Origin: CANKHA01 sp963750965
GTDB lineage: Bacteria > Pseudomonadota > Alphaproteobacteria > Rhizobiales > Xanthobacteraceae
Direction of reading: 5' to 3'
NCBI GenBank assembly: GCA_963750965.1
Contig: CAVVSK010000020.1
Coordinates: 90,889-154,888, forward strand
Length of the DNA: 64,000 nt
The position numbers and the translations under genes are program-made. Under the pieces are notes generated by a model. It was not told where the DNA came from. It did no database searches and saw only the letters and a program-made list of their open reading frames with translations. Of this stretch, positions 45,457 through 54,952 are shown piece after piece; within the stretch, counting starts at the first letter, position 1, and every line of letters begins with the position of its first letter.

Positions 45457-46089
45457 ATGGACGAATGGGCAAGTTCAGCTGAACAAATTGCAATCTCGCA
45501 GATAATTAAAGGAACGCGTTTGCTCGGGTTTGTCAGTCCGACTGCCGCTTCAAGTACGTCGCTATTCGCGAGAATGGTTGCAGAAGCAATGGGCCGCACC
45601 GGCCTAAGAATTCTTTTGGCAAATCTGAACGCGACCCAAGAGGTTGTTCACGAAACGGCGGCTGTCGCCGTTTCGGAGCCGTGGCGCCCGATCAGTGATG
45701 AGAGCAACCGTCTTCTCGATATGCTTTCGGCAAACGTCACTGCAGAGACCAAGCCTTTGTTTAACAACAATGGATGGCTCGGCAGCTTCTTCGCCGAGCA
45801 GCTCCGCACCTATCCAACAGTGATTTTGGATCTGCCCCCTCTAATACAAGAACATAAGAACAAGCTCAGCCCGCTGGCCGCCGCATCGATTTGTCAGGGG
45901 ATTGTACTGATGTGTCCAACGGGCGGTGTTACGCGCGCCCAGGTTTCACGCTCTCTTCAATTACTACAGGCGGCAGAGGTGAACGTAATCGGGCTCGTCG
46001 TGGAGGAAGGCGGGGAACAATCCGGTTGGAGAGACTTCAGATCACCGGCGCATGGGCCGGAGTTTTCGCACGCGCAAAAACGGCCCTAG
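45457..46089 (+). CDS. BY-kinase/Wzc-like cytoplasmic domain lacking a P-loop
   Basis: 210 residues from the ATG at 45457, chosen because upstream sequence in this frame is flippase remnant. The fold of a CpsD/Wzc kinase domain is recognisable: LLGFVSPTAASSTSLFARMVAEAM in place of Walker A, TYPTVILDLPPLIQE as Walker B-like strand, and CPTGGVTRAQVSRSLQLL. The GKST of the P-loop is missing and no C-terminal tyrosine cluster is seen, so ATP binding is doubtful. It may be a regulatory partner of the Wzz-like protein at 49528, which itself has no kinase domain. Confidence 0.65.
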   Translation: MDEWASSAEQIAISQIIKGTRLLGFVSPTAASSTSLFARMVAEAMGRTGLRILLANLNATQEVVHETAAVAVSEPWRPISDESNRLLDMLSANVTAETKPLFNNNGWLGSFFAEQLRTYPTVILDLPPLIQEHKNKLSPLAAASICQGIVLMCPTGGVTRAQVSRSLQLLQAAEVNVIGLVVEEGGEQSGWRDFRSPAHGPEFSHAQKRP

Positions 46090-46138
46090 GTCGGGGGCAG
46101 CCGTAATTCAGCAATCACCCTGAGAAGGTCGCGCTGCG

Positions 46139-47254
46139 TTGATCTGGCATCTTATCGATAGCAGAACGATCGGGGGCGCCGAGCGCCACATTGCAATCTT
46201 GTTACTGTGTCTACGCAAGAGGAACATTGCTGCTGAGGCCGTGCTCTACCGCGACTATGGCAGCAATAATCAGTGGCTCAGCCAACTTTCGGCAGATAAC
46301 TTGCCTTTTCGAGTGCTGGGCGGATCTCCCCGAAGTCTCATCCAGGCACTTGCCCAAAAACGGCCGAAGCTGTTGCATGTGCACGGATACAAAGCTGGGA
46401 TCCTCGGCCGCCTGCCTGCGCGTCTTCTCGGCATTCCTGTCGTCACTACCTTCCATTCGGGTGAACGATCGGGTTGGCCGCTGAAGCTTTATGAATGGGC
46501 AGACGAGTGGACTTCCGCTTTGGGAGAACGCGTTGCCGTCAGTTCGGCCGTTCAATCGCGTTTGCCGTTCAGTTCCACCCTCATCGTCAACTTCGTGCCT
46601 GAGAGCCCCAGCCCAAGAGAAACTGTCCTGCCTCGTCGCGTCGCTTTCGTGGGAAGGCTCAGCGCAGAGAAAGGTCCCGATCTTTTTTGTGCGCTCGCCG
46701 CGCAGGCGCCTTCCGGCTTGGAGTGGCATGTATATGGCGATGGTCCGATGCGGCGTGAACTTGAAGCGCGCTACGCTGGCGTCGTCGCATTCCACGGAGT
46801 CGTTCCCGATTTTAACGAGGTCTGGCCAACAATTGGCCTGCTGGCCATGCCTTCCAGATTCGAGGGCCTGCCCTATTCCGCACTGGAGGCCTTAGCAGCG
46901 GGCGTGCCGATACTAGCCAGCCGTGTTGGGGGCTTACCTGACGCGGTAGAGGAGGATGTCACGGGCTGGCTGTTCGATGTCGGTGACATCAAGACAGCCT
47001 TGGCGAAGCTCGACAGGTGGATGTCGCTCGATGCCGCAGCGCAGGGCCAGATGCGATTGAACTGTTGGCAACACGCCAAGTCGCGCTTTTCCGAAGCTTC
47101 GGAGCTTCCAAAGCTGATTTCGGTTTACCGCAAGGCAGGATACCTCATCCCACCAGAGGCCCTCACGGCTAATTTTAATCCTAACGCGAGTCTGGAACAG
47201 GGTTCCCGGCGCTGGCTTTACTGTGCCCCATCCAACCGACGGCTCGATCAATGA
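46139..47254 (+). CDS. Glycosyltransferase family 4, with probably replaced C-terminus
   Basis: 371 residues from a TTG start (GAAGG upstream). GT-B fold: N-terminal DSRTIGGAERHIAILL, HGYKAGILGRLPARLL, and the C-terminal domain with FVGRLSAEKGPDLF, YGDGPMRRELE and the EX7E region PSRFEGLPYSALEALAAG. The last ~25 codons (after about 47175) run into, and are antisense to, the 3' end of the opposite-strand GT gene, so its original end was probably lost at an insertion junction. Confidence 0.85.
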   Translation: MIWHLIDSRTIGGAERHIAILLLCLRKRNIAAEAVLYRDYGSNNQWLSQLSADNLPFRVLGGSPRSLIQALAQKRPKLLHVHGYKAGILGRLPARLLGIPVVTTFHSGERSGWPLKLYEWADEWTSALGERVAVSSAVQSRLPFSSTLIVNFVPESPSPRETVLPRRVAFVGRLSAEKGPDLFCALAAQAPSGLEWHVYGDGPMRRELEARYAGVVAFHGVVPDFNEVWPTIGLLAMPSRFEGLPYSALEALAAGVPILASRVGGLPDAVEEDVTGWLFDVGDIKTALAKLDRWMSLDAAAQGQMRLNCWQHAKSRFSEASELPKLISVYRKAGYLIPPEALTANFNPNASLEQGSRRWLYCAPSNRRLDQ

Positions 47255-48188
47255 TGCGTTGATAGAACTGGGGCTCGCCGCCGAGCGACATGGCATAGGC
47301 ATGGCCGCGTTCGGCGGTGCGGTGCCGGAGTTGATCATCCTCCCAGCAGCGCCGGATCATCTCGGCGAGCGCCGCCGGATCCTCTGGCGGCACGAACAGC
47401 GCCTGGTCGGTGAGCACGTCCGATCCGCCCGGGCCCTCCGACATGATGACGCACTTTCCGAGCATCATCGCGTTGAGATAGGTGCCGATTCCCGACAGGA
47501 GACTCGACTTGAGGATCGGCAGCACGACCAGGTGCGCGCCTTCGAGAATGCGAATTTGGGAGTCCTGGCCCCCGTCGTCAGGCAACACCTCTACGTTGGC
47601 CGGGAGCTCGTCGAGACTCCGCGTGAATCTCGATCCATGCCTGGTTAGCTGGGCGAAGTCAGGCGCGGGGACCGCGGCGGGATAGTCGAACAGCTCCGCC
47701 GCGCGCAGGAATGTGTCGTAGTCGCGCAGCGAGCGGCCGAAGCAGAGGACGTATCGCCCGTCGGCGCGCGGCATCGCATCGTAACGGTACCGGAGGTTGG
47801 GCTTGAAAGGGACGAAAGAGCTGCGCTCTGGCGTGATGCCGTAGTACTGGGAGTATCCGCGAAGGTCCTTGAAATAGTGAATGAAGTGGTCAACTCGTGT
47901 GAGGAGCAGGCGCTTGACCAATGTTTTGAGCGCGGGACCTACTCCAGGCGGGGGAGCTCGAAGGACGATGTCCACACTCACCAGAGGGCGTCGGCGGCGG
48001 GGATGGACGAGGAAGTACCGGCACAGGTCCAGAACCAACTGTGGGTTGCCGTCGATGATGATGAGCGTCGCCCCATCCAACTGACTTCGGAACTCGGGGA
48101 ACGTACGGGCGACGCGCGACGTCCCGGCCTGACCGTTCGCCGAGCGCCAGTGGCTCGGGAACCCGTCGATGTTCGTGAGAATCAGCAT
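47181..48188 (-). CDS. Glycosyltransferase (GT-B type) in GC-rich insert
   Basis: 335 residues. The C-terminal half shows a GT-B pattern: YVLCFGRSLRDYDTFL, VEVLPDDGGQDSQIRILEGAHL and TYLNAMMLGKCVIMSEGPG with DVLTDQALFVPPEDPAAL. It resembles rhizobial and actinobacterial sugar transferases of capsule loci. It lies 16 bp after the frameshifted epimerase on the minus strand, against the direction of the neighbours. The base composition of this pair is richer in GC than the flanking EPS genes by eye. Confidence 0.75.
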   Translation of the reverse strand: MLILTNIDGFPSHWRSANGQAGTSRVARTFPEFRSQLDGATLIIIDGNPQLVLDLCRYFLVHPRRRRPLVSVDIVLRAPPPGVGPALKTLVKRLLLTRVDHFIHYFKDLRGYSQYYGITPERSSFVPFKPNLRYRYDAMPRADGRYVLCFGRSLRDYDTFLRAAELFDYPAAVPAPDFAQLTRHGSRFTRSLDELPANVEVLPDDGGQDSQIRILEGAHLVVLPILKSSLLSGIGTYLNAMMLGKCVIMSEGPGGSDVLTDQALFVPPEDPAALAEMIRRCWEDDQLRHRTAERGHAYAMSLGGEPQFYQRIIDRAVGWMGHSKASAGNPVPDSR

Positions 48189-48204
48189 GCCCGAGTGTGC
48201 CCGG

Positions 48205-49288
48205 TCATGCGTCGGGGACGTAGCCGTTGGCGAGCCGCCAAGTGGCGTGTTCGACTACCCGCCGCATCCCGTCCTCGAGGCTGACCTTGGGCTTCCAACG
48301 AAGGAGAGCTTCCGCGTTTCGTCCGCCGGAGACGCGCTTGGCGACGCCCACCGGCCGGTTGTCCGTCCCCTTGACCTCGGCTTCGTATCCGGCGTGCCTA
48401 GCCATCAGCGCGGCAAGCTCGAGGAACGACGTCAGTACGCCGGATCCGAGATTCACCGCCGAGCCGTCGCTGATGGTACGGCACGCGAGGATGATGGCAT
48501 CAACACAGTCCGAGATGTGAATGAAATCACGTCCCTGCTGGCCGCTGCCCCACACAAACAGCGGGTTTGTCCTCGCGGCCGCCCGGAGCGCGATGGCGGG
48601 AACGGGATACGACACATCCTGGTCCTCACCGTAGCCTGAGAACGGCCTAACGATAGCGACGCTCATGCGGTGCTTCTGCACGGCGATCTGCGAGAGATAT
48701 TCGCCGGTCAGCTTGCTCCACCCATAGGTCATGTCCGGCGCGAGCACGCCGTTCTCGAAGTCGATCATTTCTTCGGACAGCAAGGAGAACTCGTCGGCCG
48801 TCTGCATGTTGATCGGATAGGCGGCGCTCGACGACGCGTAGAGGATGCGGCCAACGCTCTCGCGCGTGGCCGCCCAGAGGAAGAATAGCGAGTCGATCGC
48901 GAGGTCGATGCCGACTAGCAACGGCTTGCCTTCGATCATCTGACGCCCACCGACGATCGACGCGAGATGATATGTCTCGTCGAACGCCGGGAGGCGCGGA
49001 ATGGAGAGCGCCGGGAAGTGACCGAGCTCGCCGCCCACGAGTGCGGCGAAGTTGGCGTTGATCAGCGTGAACGGCCGCGAACTCGATCCCCTCGAGCGCA
49101 AACCGCTTCCCCCAGCCGAGGTCCTGCGTCTCCCGGCCCCGCCGGAGCTCCCAGCGATCCGGCGGCTTCCCCGTGCTGTAGTCGTCGACGATCCACACCT
49201 CCGAGTCAGGATCCGACTGCAACAGCCCAGCCAGGAGATGGCGGCCCACGAAACCCGCGCCGCCGGTGACGAGAATGCGTTTGCTCAT
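48205..49288 (-). pseudogene. NAD-dependent epimerase/dehydratase (SDR), frameshifted
   Basis: Two frames join into a full SDR of about 360 residues. The first (from ATG 49288) has the Rossmann start RILVTGGAGFVGRHLL and VWIVDDYSTG. At 49080-49081 an extra T (minus-strand GAGTTCG) shifts the frame; removing it gives EGIESRPFTLINANFAAL, then YHLASIVGG, the YGWSKLTGEYL active-site Tyr/Lys and VRPFSGYGEDQ. It should epimerise or dehydrate a nucleotide sugar. The corrected base would make GAGTC, a GANTC site, as in pstC. Confidence 0.8.
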
Positions 49289-49527
49289 GAAAATCCCTCA
49301 AGCTCGATCAATGGAAAAATGGGACAGCACCATTCGAGGGCTTTCCCGAGCCAGTCAATTCCTAACGGCTAGCTGACCGCAGCAGTTTCAGCATCTCCGG
49401 GATGCTATCTTCCACAGCCGTGACGGCCTATGTTTCGGAACAAAAAGCCGTGAAGGGGCTTAACTCGAAGCTGCAGGCTTTGGCCCGGCAAGATATGTCT
49501 TGATAGCAATTGAGGGGGTTAGTCGCA

Positions 49528-50823
49528 GTGATCGAGCTGCCTACGCCCAGCCGCTGGAGGCCACCCGCCCACCCCCGTTCCGGTGGGCTTCGGACCCCAG
49601 GGAAGCGGGCTTCGAATTTTCATCCGGCGGTCGAAGGTCAAACGTCCTCTGGCAGCAATTTTGCAGACTTGTTGCGGAATGGCCTGCGTCGTATCGCCGA
49701 GGCCTCGTGGCGGCGAAGATATCTTTTGCTCACTCCGGTCTTGGCGATGCTGCCTTTAAGTCTCGCAGCCGCTTTAGTGCTTCCGAGATCCTACGAAACC
49801 TCCGCGCTGCTGCTCCTGCAGGAGAGCGCCAGGAATAATCCATTTGCCGGCGAGTCGGTTTCACCAGAAGTTATCCAACAAAAGGTTCCAGGGCTGGAAG
49901 CTTTGCTAAAGAGCGAGCAGGTTTTAGCGCCGGCAATACGCAGCATGCAGGCGGCGGGCTTGCGTAAGCAAGAGAACGACCTGCCGGCCGCAATCCGAAA
50001 TTTGCGGCGCTCGCTATCAGTGGAACTGATAGGAACCGACTTTCTGGCGATACGTCTGATCGGTCCCAAGTCGAAGGGCTTGGGTCAAGAGCTTTCGATC
50101 GTACTTTCGAGCTTTCTCGAAGCGTTGCTTTCCGGGCCAAGTGGAAACGCTGCTCAAATCGTGCTGACGAAGCAACAACAGCAAATACTTTCCCTGGAAC
50201 AAGAGAAAGCGGCCATGCAACAGGAGCTGGCCAAGGCCGCCGGCAGTAACGTCGAGGGCAGGACCAACAACAACGGCGGGTCTGTGGATCTGAGTCGCCA
50301 ACTTATCCAGTTGGAACAGCAACTGATTAGCGCGCGCCAAACCTATGACAGCCTTGCTAAACGATACCCTCAGGCCACCGCGGGGCCTGGACCCGGTATT
50401 CTGAATGCACCCGGTAGAATCAAAATTGTCGATCCTCCCCAGGATCCGACCATGTCCACAACGTCCCGCTTAAAATTCCTACTTGGAGGGATCGCGGCGG
50501 GGCTTCTGCTGGGAGTCGCGTTGGCATGGGCCGCGGAATTGTTTGACCCCATCATTTATGAACGAGATGAATTGGTTTCCGTGACCGGCCTGCCGCTGCT
50601 GGCTGTTCTAGGCCGGACGCCGCAACTGTCCGGCTCGGGGCCGCCCATGGCAATGGGCGCAAAGCCGCGGTCTCGAGCCCGTCCCATACTGTTCACTATT
50701 GTCGCCATCGGGCTCCTCGGCTTGGTTTACGTGCTTGCGTTTGGTCGCCCGACTCAAATTCAAACTCCAAACTGGCTTTCAAGCATCGCAACACAAAAAA
50801 CGACGCCAGTCGTTGAGCCCTGA
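49528..50823 (+). CDS. Wzz-like chain-length determinant / polysaccharide co-polymerase
   Basis: 431 residues from a GTG at 49528 (GAGGGG upstream; a TTG 18 nt earlier is possible). Two membrane helices bracket the protein: residues about 65-85 (YLLLTPVLAMLPLSLAAAL, then LPRSYETSALLLLQE) and a GGIAAGLLLGVALAW helix near 320. The periplasmic part has a glutamine-rich coiled coil, and the Pro-rich VDPPQDPT precedes the second span. A third hydrophobic helix follows near the C-terminus. No kinase domain is attached. It would control chain length with the O-antigen-ligase-type polymerase. Confidence 0.8.
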   Translation: MIELPTPSRWRPPAHPRSGGLRTPGKRASNFHPAVEGQTSSGSNFADLLRNGLRRIAEASWRRRYLLLTPVLAMLPLSLAAALVLPRSYETSALLLLQESARNNPFAGESVSPEVIQQKVPGLEALLKSEQVLAPAIRSMQAAGLRKQENDLPAAIRNLRRSLSVELIGTDFLAIRLIGPKSKGLGQELSIVLSSFLEALLSGPSGNAAQIVLTKQQQQILSLEQEKAAMQQELAKAAGSNVEGRTNNNGGSVDLSRQLIQLEQQLISARQTYDSLAKRYPQATAGPGPGILNAPGRIKIVDPPQDPTMSTTSRLKFLLGGIAAGLLLGVALAWAAELFDPIIYERDELVSVTGLPLLAVLGRTPQLSGSGPPMAMGAKPRSRARPILFTIVAIGLLGLVYVLAFGRPTQIQTPNWLSSIATQKTTPVVEP

Positions 50824-50838
50824 CCGCGGTTACGCTCG

Positions 50839-51913
50839 ATGCCATCTTCTCCACGGGACGGGACGTCAAAGCGTAATAAAATCGCGCTTCTGAGTTTGAT
50901 GAAGAAGGCCGGTGTCTTTGGACTTGCGCGCAAGGCGTCGCAGGCCGGCATCCGAATCCTTTGTTACCACGGCGTGTGGCGAGGGGCGGATCGATTTGCC
51001 GGAGATTCAATGTTTATGCTGGAGCGGACTTTTGAAAGCCGCCTCGCGCTCCTGCGCCGCCTTCGTTTTAATGTAATTTCGCTGAACGAAGCGGTCGCCG
51101 CCCTGCGCGGCGAACGCACGGTCCCGCCGGATTGCGTTGTCATTACTATCGACGATGGATGGTACAGCACGTACGCCCATATGGTACCGGCGCTGATGCG
51201 TCACGACATGCATGCCACCATCTACTGCGACACAAAAAACCTTCTTTCAAATCTTCCGATCCCACATGTCATGGCGCGCTATCTACGAAAGATCTACGCT
51301 CCGCATGCGGGGCTCTCGCCACATGCGAAAGAGGTCTTTTCTCGAGCCATCGATTTGGGCCAGGACGCTGAGTTTCGCTATTCAGCGGCACTGGAATTTG
51401 CGGATAGTTTGAAAGTCGACAGTTCCTCCTATGTTACACGGCGGGCTTTTTCCTATATGACCGAAGACGAGGTTATACAGACGGCGCGCAATGGGTTTGC
51501 GATCGAATTGCATACGCACTCGCACAGCCTGGCTGATTTCTCATTTGCGAAGGTTTGCGAGGAAATTTCGCTGAATCGGGAAGTCTTGGGCCGACTGTTA
51601 AACCTGCTGCCCTCGCATTTCCGGCATTTGTGCTACCCCAGCGGGATCGTGCCCCCTGCGGGGGACGAGCCCTTTCGGAATCTCAGGAATCGTTAGCGCA
51701 ACAACAACCAGACCCGGGATAGCCTATCCGGGCATGGACCTTCTGATGTTGCCCCGCATCATCGACGGGGATCAGCTATCGGACCTTGAGTTTGAAGCCG
51801 AACTGTGTGGCGTCGGAGATTTTCTTCGCAAGACGCGCGCCCTCGGCTCAAACATTTTTGCTGGAGGCCGCCACCGATTTGGAGGCGACCATCGGGCCGG
51901 GATGTCGCGGTGA
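50839..51913 (+). pseudogene. Polysaccharide deacetylase, frameshifted near C-terminus
   Basis: The first frame gives 285 residues with the NodB pattern VVITIDDGWYSTY, ELHTHSHSLADFS and HLCYPSGIVPP. At 51685 an extra A shifts the frame: reading CTC-GGA instead of CTC-AGG restores NLGIVSATTTRPGIAYP and a C-terminus ending at the TGA at 51911-51913. Uncorrected, it stops at 51696. It lies 15 bp after the Wzz-like gene. The restored stop overlaps a GTG start for the next gene (GTGA). Confidence 0.8.
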
Positions 51914-53140
51914 CGCCGATGCGGATTGCCATAATATATCAAGGGGAGTATCCGCCGGCGGAGCGCATCGACAAGATCTCAAAGACTCTGATCGACGCCG
52001 GTCATGAAGTTTATCTGCTCTGCAACAACTACGGAAATCGGCGACCATCGGAAGAAAGAATCGACGGCCTTGTCGTCTGCCGTGTCAAGCCGACCTTTCG
52101 CAGCCCAACATTCAACCGCGTCCTGAAATTTCCTCTATTCGCTAATCCATTCTGGTTCTTCCAGATTCTATCGCTGGTTTATCGCTTCAGAATAGAAGCC
52201 ATCCAGGTCATTGACCTACCACTTGCAGCAGCCGCTTGGGCGATAGCCAGAGCGTTCCGCATACCCGTGATCATGGATATGTGGGAGAACTATCCGGAGG
52301 CGCTGAAAGGCTGGGCAAAACTTGATTGGAAAACGAGATGGTTCAAGAATCCATTCGGTGGCGCGCGCATTGGAGGTTTGGCTCATGCCACGCATGGACC
52401 ACACATTCGTGGTTGTCGATGAACAGAAGGACCGCCTGGTTACCGATGGAGTTCACCCAGACCGCATCTCCACTCTCACCAACGCGGTGGATGTGCAGAT
52501 GTTTTCGCGGGCAATTGTAGATCGCCACACGCCGCTCGATGATGAGCCGGGCACGTATAAGTTGATTTATGTGGGGTTCATCACGGTCGAGCGCGGTCTC
52601 GATGACATTGTCCGCGCCGTGGGCCTGTTGCGTGGGAAGATGCCGTTCCTGCGCTTTTACATTGCCGGCACTGGCGCTTACGAAGCGCACCTTCGGGAAA
52701 TAATTCTTGAGGAAGGAGTGAGTGACCAAGTGAAGCTCATAGGATGGATCCCATTCGATGACATAAAGATGTATCTGGCTAAGAGTGACTTGTGCGTCAT
52801 CCCGCATGTGAACAATCTCTTCATCAACACCACCATACCGAACAAGCTTTTCCAGTACATGTTCATGGCAAAGCCTGTGTTGGTGTCTGACGCTAAGCCG
52901 CTGGCCAAAATCGTAAACGAAAGTTCATGTGGATTTATTTTTCAGTCTGGCAATGCAAGCGATGCGGCGGCGGCTATCGAGAGGGCTTACGCAGCCCGCG
53001 GCGACATGACCATCGGAGAACGCGGTAAAACCTCGGTATTAGAAAAATACACATGGGAAAAGGTGTCGCGCGTACTCGGCCAGATCTATAACAAGCCGCG
53101 CGATCCTGTCCGCACCGCACTACCTCAATGGCAGGACTGA
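51910..53140 (+). pseudogene. Glycosyltransferase family 4, frameshifted
   Basis: The start is GTG 51910 or ATG 51919. The N-terminal frame gives MRIAIIYQGEYPPAERIDKI and WENYPEALKGWAK and runs out at 52422. An extra T at about 52353-52354 (CCATTCGG) breaks it; with CCATCGG the chain continues KNPSVARALEVWLMPRMDH, then FVVVDEQKDRL, YVGFITVERGLDD and the GT4 end region INTTIPNKLFQYMFMAKPV. About 405 residues when corrected. The family is clear; the sugar and acceptor are unknown. Confidence 0.82.
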
Positions 53141-53144
53141 CGAA

Positions 53145-54308
53145 TTGCGCCGCACAGTATTATTCGTTTTCGGCACACGACCGGAGGCCATAAAGCTGGC
53201 GCCGGTCCTATCGCATCTGCGTGACCGCTCCAGTGCCTTTGCGGTCAAGATTTGCGTGACTGCACAGCACCGCGAAATGCTGGATCAGGTGTTGAGCGTA
53301 TTCGGGTTCAAGCCTGATTACGATCTCGACGTCATGACCCCCGGGCAATCGCTGCCGCAGGTCACAGCGCGCATCCTCTCCAAGCTCGAAGCCGTCGTTT
53401 CCGACGCAAAACCGGATCTCCTCCTGGTGCAAGGGGACACGACCAGCACGCTTTGCGGAGCTCTCGCCGGTTTTTATTCCAATGTCGCGGTCGGACATGT
53501 TGAAGCAGGCCTGCGCACTGGGGATATCAGGCAGCCTTTCCCCGAAGAGATGAATCGCTTGTTGGTATCGCGGCTCGCGTCTATCCATTTTGCCGCTACG
53601 CCTGCGGCCGCTCAAAATCTCCTGGCGGAAGGGGCGAACCCAGCCACTGTCCATGTTACTGGAAACACCGGCATCGACGCAGTGTTGTACGTCCGGGATC
53701 GATTGTCCGACGGCAGCCTCCCGACCCGCAATTGGCCATTTCTAGACGAACGCAAGAAGCTGATCTTGGTAACGGCACATCGGCGAGAAAGTTTTGGCTT
53801 GGGCTTTGAGCAAATTTGCGCAGCCTTGCGCAGAATTTCCGAAATGCCCGATGTACAAATCGTGATACCCGTACATCCCAATCCTAACGCGAGCGAACCC
53901 GTACGGCGTATTCTGGGAAATTGCCCAAACATCTATCTTATAGATCCTCTGGAGTATGTTTCCTTTGTCGACCTGATGCGTCGTTGCTATCTTTTGATAA
54001 CGGATTCAGGCGGTATACAGGAGGAAGCGCCATCGTTGGGGAAACCTGTTTTGGTTCTTAGGGCCAAAACAGAGCGCCCAGAGGCGGTGCAAGCAGGAAC
54101 GGCTACGTTGGTAGGGGTTGATACCGAGACAATCGTGGCGTCAGCAGAAAATCTCATCTTCAACTCTGAAGAATACGCGCGTCGTGCTCGTATTCATAAT
54201 CCCTACGGCGATGGTCGTGCGAGTGGCCGCATTGCGGACATCATCCATAACTGGCCCTTAGAACCTAAGAAATCGAGCGCCGGATTTTCGGCTGCGGCGG
54301 AAAGCTAG
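53145..54308 (+). CDS. wecB: UDP-N-acetylglucosamine 2-epimerase (non-hydrolysing)
   Basis: 387 residues from a TTG start 5 bp after the GT4 stop. Family motifs are present: FVFGTRPEAIKLAPV, VQGDTTSTL, HVEAGLRTGD, RQPFPEEMNR, VTAHRRESFG and ITDSGGIQEEAPSLGKPVLVLR (cut here to DSGGIQEEAPSLGKP). It interconverts UDP-GlcNAc and UDP-ManNAc, so the polymer probably contains ManNAc or a derivative. Its 3' end overlaps the convergent methyltransferase by 4 bp. WecC is not in the window. Confidence 0.94.
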   Translation: MRRTVLFVFGTRPEAIKLAPVLSHLRDRSSAFAVKICVTAQHREMLDQVLSVFGFKPDYDLDVMTPGQSLPQVTARILSKLEAVVSDAKPDLLLVQGDTTSTLCGALAGFYSNVAVGHVEAGLRTGDIRQPFPEEMNRLLVSRLASIHFAATPAAAQNLLAEGANPATVHVTGNTGIDAVLYVRDRLSDGSLPTRNWPFLDERKKLILVTAHRRESFGLGFEQICAALRRISEMPDVQIVIPVHPNPNASEPVRRILGNCPNIYLIDPLEYVSFVDLMRRCYLLITDSGGIQEEAPSLGKPVLVLRAKTERPEAVQAGTATLVGVDTETIVASAENLIFNSEEYARRARIHNPYGDGRASGRIADIIHNWPLEPKKSSAGFSAAAES

Positions 54309-54952
54309 GGTAATTTCCGACCGATTAACAGGAAGGCCCCTGCCGTTGCGCCGTCGGCGCTGCGGAAATACCGCAGCGGATAAACGATCAACGTAACAAG
54401 CCACCCGGTGGCGGCCGTCAGAAATCGATTCTTTTTGGACGTAAGCGCTCGTTGAATAACAAAAGCCAGGGAGGATCCCGTTGTGAAGCTGGGGTTTACC
54501 TCTATGATTTCAAAATGCTTCTTGCACAGGCTGCGCAGACCGTCGCCGCTAAAACGCCAAAGATCTAATCCGTCCGGACAATAAGGCTGCAGAAAAGGGG
54601 CATCCAGGAGCAACATTCCGCCGGGCTTGAGCACGTGATGAACCTGTTGGATGACGCGCGGCGGGTCTGCGCAATACTGCAGAACTGCCGACAGGACTAC
54701 CGTATCAAAACTCATCTCCGGGAAGTGACGATCCAACTCATGGGCATCCCCGACAACATCGATCGCGGGCCCTGGCACAAGATCCAAATTGATCGAGTTA
54801 GGACCGAGGCGGACGTTCTTTGAACCAACATTAAGTATTCGGCCGCCAACCAGGCCATACCTTTCCGCGGCCGCTTCTATGGTGTCGCATTTTAAAAGTA
54901 CGTTCGGTGGAACTGCGACAGCACGTAAAAGGGTTTCAAGGCGAGCAATCAT
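54305..54952 (-). CDS. Class I SAM-dependent methyltransferase
   Basis: 215 residues. The Rossmann core shows RILNVGSKNVRLG (motif I), INLDLVPGPAIDVVGDAHEL, FDTVVLSAVLQYCADP (motif IV) and HHVLKPGGMLLLDAPF (post-II). It is a Methyltransf_11-type enzyme, likely acting on a sugar or lipid-linked intermediate of the polymer. It follows the DUF4091 gene on the minus strand with a 17-bp overlap. Confidence 0.8.
   Translation of the reverse strand: MIARLETLLRAVAVPPNVLLKCDTIEAAAERYGLVGGRILNVGSKNVRLGPNSINLDLVPGPAIDVVGDAHELDRHFPEMSFDTVVLSAVLQYCADPPRVIQQVHHVLKPGGMLLLDAPFLQPYCPDGLDLWRFSGDGLRSLCKKHFEIIEVNPSFTTGSSLAFVIQRALTSKKNRFLTAATGWLVTLIVYPLRYFRSADGATAGAFLLIGRKLP

Noticed and set aside
47175..53900. 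A shared 14-base string AATCCTAACGCGAG in the GT4 end and in wecB
   Set aside because: In 64 kb several chance matches of this length are expected, and the flanks do not match.
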